From contig JBCBBH010000001.1 in assembly GCA_038531945.1 (NCBI GenBank), forward strand, positions 434,001 to 498,000: a DNA stretch of 64,000 bases. The letters run 5' to 3'. The position numbers and the translations under genes are program-made. The notes under the pieces are model-generated. The model was not told where the DNA came from. It searched no databases and was given only the letters and a program-made list of their open reading frames with translations. Positions within the stretch are counted from its first letter, which is position 1. Each line of letters begins with the position of its first letter. Shown one piece after another: positions 62,974 to 64,000 of this stretch. Source of the DNA: CALBPI01 sp038531945 (GTDB lineage Bacteria; Pseudomonadota; Gammaproteobacteria; Steroidobacterales; Woeseiaceae).

Positions 62974-63074
62974 TGACCGTCTCCGTCCATCACTGTTTCG
63001 TGAATTGGTGTCGTATAAACCCGTTCAACCATGACTTTATTGCAACCCGCGGTTTTTTGCGCCACCGTTCGCGC

Positions 63075-64000
63075 ATGAGCAATAACCCGGACACCATCGT
63101 CGCATTGGCGACCGCGCCAGGTCGCGCGGGTATCGGCGTGCTACGCATCTCCGGTGCAGCGGTACCGACGATTGCTGAACAAGTTCTCGGACAACTGCCG
63201 ACACCCCGACGGGCGGTGCTGGCACGGTTCCATAATGCGCAGGGCGAAGCGCTCGACCAGGGGCTCGCTTTGTATTTCCCGGCACCCGCGTCCTACACCG
63301 GCGAGGACGTCCTCGAGCTACAAGGTCACGGGGGGCCGGTCGTCATGGCCAGCGTTTGTGAGGCTGTGCGAGCCGCCGGGGCGCGCGACGCACGCCCTGG
63401 CGAGTTCTCCGAGCGTGCGTTTCTTAACAACAAACTGGATCTCACGCAGGCCGAAGCGGTTGCAGATCTCATAGACAGTGGCTCTGAAGCGGCGGCACGC
63501 GCGGCCATGCAATCGTTGCAGGGTGCGTTTTCGCAGGCGGTCGATACGTTATTGGAATCGCTCATCTTGCTTCGCACACACGTCGAAGCAGCAATCGACT
63601 TTCCGGAAGAAGAAATTGACTTCCTGGACGATGCTGCGCTCAACGAGCGCATTGATGCGGTGGCTCAGCAATTTCAGACATTAATGTCGCAAATCGAGGT
63701 TGGCAAAAAACTCGCTGAGGGTGTCACCGTGGTGTTGGTTGGCGAGCCGAACGTCGGAAAGTCGAGCCTGATGAATGCCCTGCTGGAGGATGACACGGCG
63801 ATAGTCACGGACGTGCCGGGGACGACACGCGACCTGGTTCGCGCTGACATTGTATTGAACGGTGTCCCGGTGCACCTAACCGATACAGCGGGATTGCGTG
63901 AAACTTCAGACATTGTCGAGCAGGAAGGCATTCGGCGGAGCCGAAAGGCCCTGCGCGAGGCCCAGCATGTTTTGATCGTTCTCGATTCGAGGGATGACAA
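63075..64000 (+). CDS. mnmE: tRNA modification GTPase MnmE (3' end beyond window)
   Basis: The window holds the first 308 codons from ATG 63075; the rest is outside. N-terminal formyl-THF-binding domain: TIVALATAPGRAGIGVLRISG, ELQGHGGPVVM and RPGEFSERAFLNNKLDLTQAEAVADLI. The G domain begins VLVGEPNVGKSSLMNALL, with TDVPGTTRD and LTDTAGLRE. With MnmG it makes the xm5 modification of wobble U34 in tRNA. Confidence 0.96.
   Translation, partial: MSNNPDTIVALATAPGRAGIGVLRISGAAVPTIAEQVLGQLPTPRRAVLARFHNAQGEALDQGLALYFPAPASYTGEDVLELQGHGGPVVMASVCEAVRAAGARDARPGEFSERAFLNNKLDLTQAEAVADLIDSGSEAAARAAMQSLQGAFSQAVDTLLESLILLRTHVEAAIDFPEEEIDFLDDAALNERIDAVAQQFQTLMSQIEVGKKLAEGVTVVLVGEPNVGKSSLMNALLEDDTAIVTDVPGTTRDLVRADIVLNGVPVHLTDTAGLRETSDIVEQEGIRRSRKALREAQHVLIVLDSRDD

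Noticed and set aside
1..64000. CRISPR arrays, insertion sequences, tRNA/rRNA genes
   Set aside because: No spaced direct repeats, transposase motifs, or cloverleaf/rRNA signatures seen on reading both strands.

Overview
This window is a stretch of gammaproteobacterial chromosome around the replication origin, with moderately high GC and dense coding. The order glyQ-glyS-gmhB-plsC, then gyrB-recF-dnaN-dnaA on the minus strand, then rpmH-rnpA-yidC and mnmE, is typical of gammaproteobacteria near oriC. Other gammaproteobacterial blocks agree: yibN-grxC-secB-gpsA-trmL next to envC-ctpA-yibQ, glnA-ntrB-ntrC, tatABC, uvrD and trkAH. I cannot name the genus. No rRNA, tRNA, insertion sequence, prophage or CRISPR array is visible. 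No gene-free stretch exceeds 300 bases; the largest are 48461-48706, 3292-3531, 57759-57968 and 59304-59499.

Layout. 1-4.0 kb: the end of a probable cytochrome-oxidase assembly gene, a membrane histidine kinase with its NarL-type regulator, and a small receiver-like protein behind a perfect FNR/ANR-type box. 4.1-11.0 kb: uvrD, trkA-trkH and the two membrane subunits of a TRAP transporter. 11.0-20.2 kb: a secreted protein fused to a type IV pilin-like domain, alkB, a Tat-exported TRAP binding lipoprotein, dtd, tatABC and a peptide transporter. 20.2-31.7 kb: an accessory-looking region with a propeller/GGDEF sensor, an Omp85-like barrel protein, a three-gene operon of uncertain function, and a HerA-like ATPase. 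31.8-34.2 kb: an ECF sigma/anti-sigma pair facing a spondin/CHRD exported protein. 34.4-39.5 kb: a six-gene minus-strand operon envC-ctpA-yibQ-nudix-Kazal-GNAT. 39.5-43.9 kb: yibN-grxC-secB-gpsA, trmL, a class 1B dihydroorotate dehydrogenase and a redoxin. 43.9-48.7 kb: ntrC-ntrB-DUF4124-glnA with a clear sigma-54 promoter and NtrC enhancer sites. 48.7-64 kb: the origin region, with DnaA boxes between dnaN and dnaA and two parS sites inside recF.

Most interesting: (1) a six-repeat Kazal inhibitor in a cell-wall/protease operon; (2) a DUF3352-like/type IV pilin-like fusion; (3) parS sites inside recF; (4) a receiver-like protein without its phospho-Asp, behind a perfect FNR-type box; (5) a propeller sensor whose GGDEF domain has lost both metal ligands but keeps the I-site; (6) ntrB without a usable ATG/GTG/TTG start; (7) three convergent gene pairs that share a 4-bp palindrome as both stop codons. 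Most of the rest is housekeeping. I found no clear new defence or mobile system.
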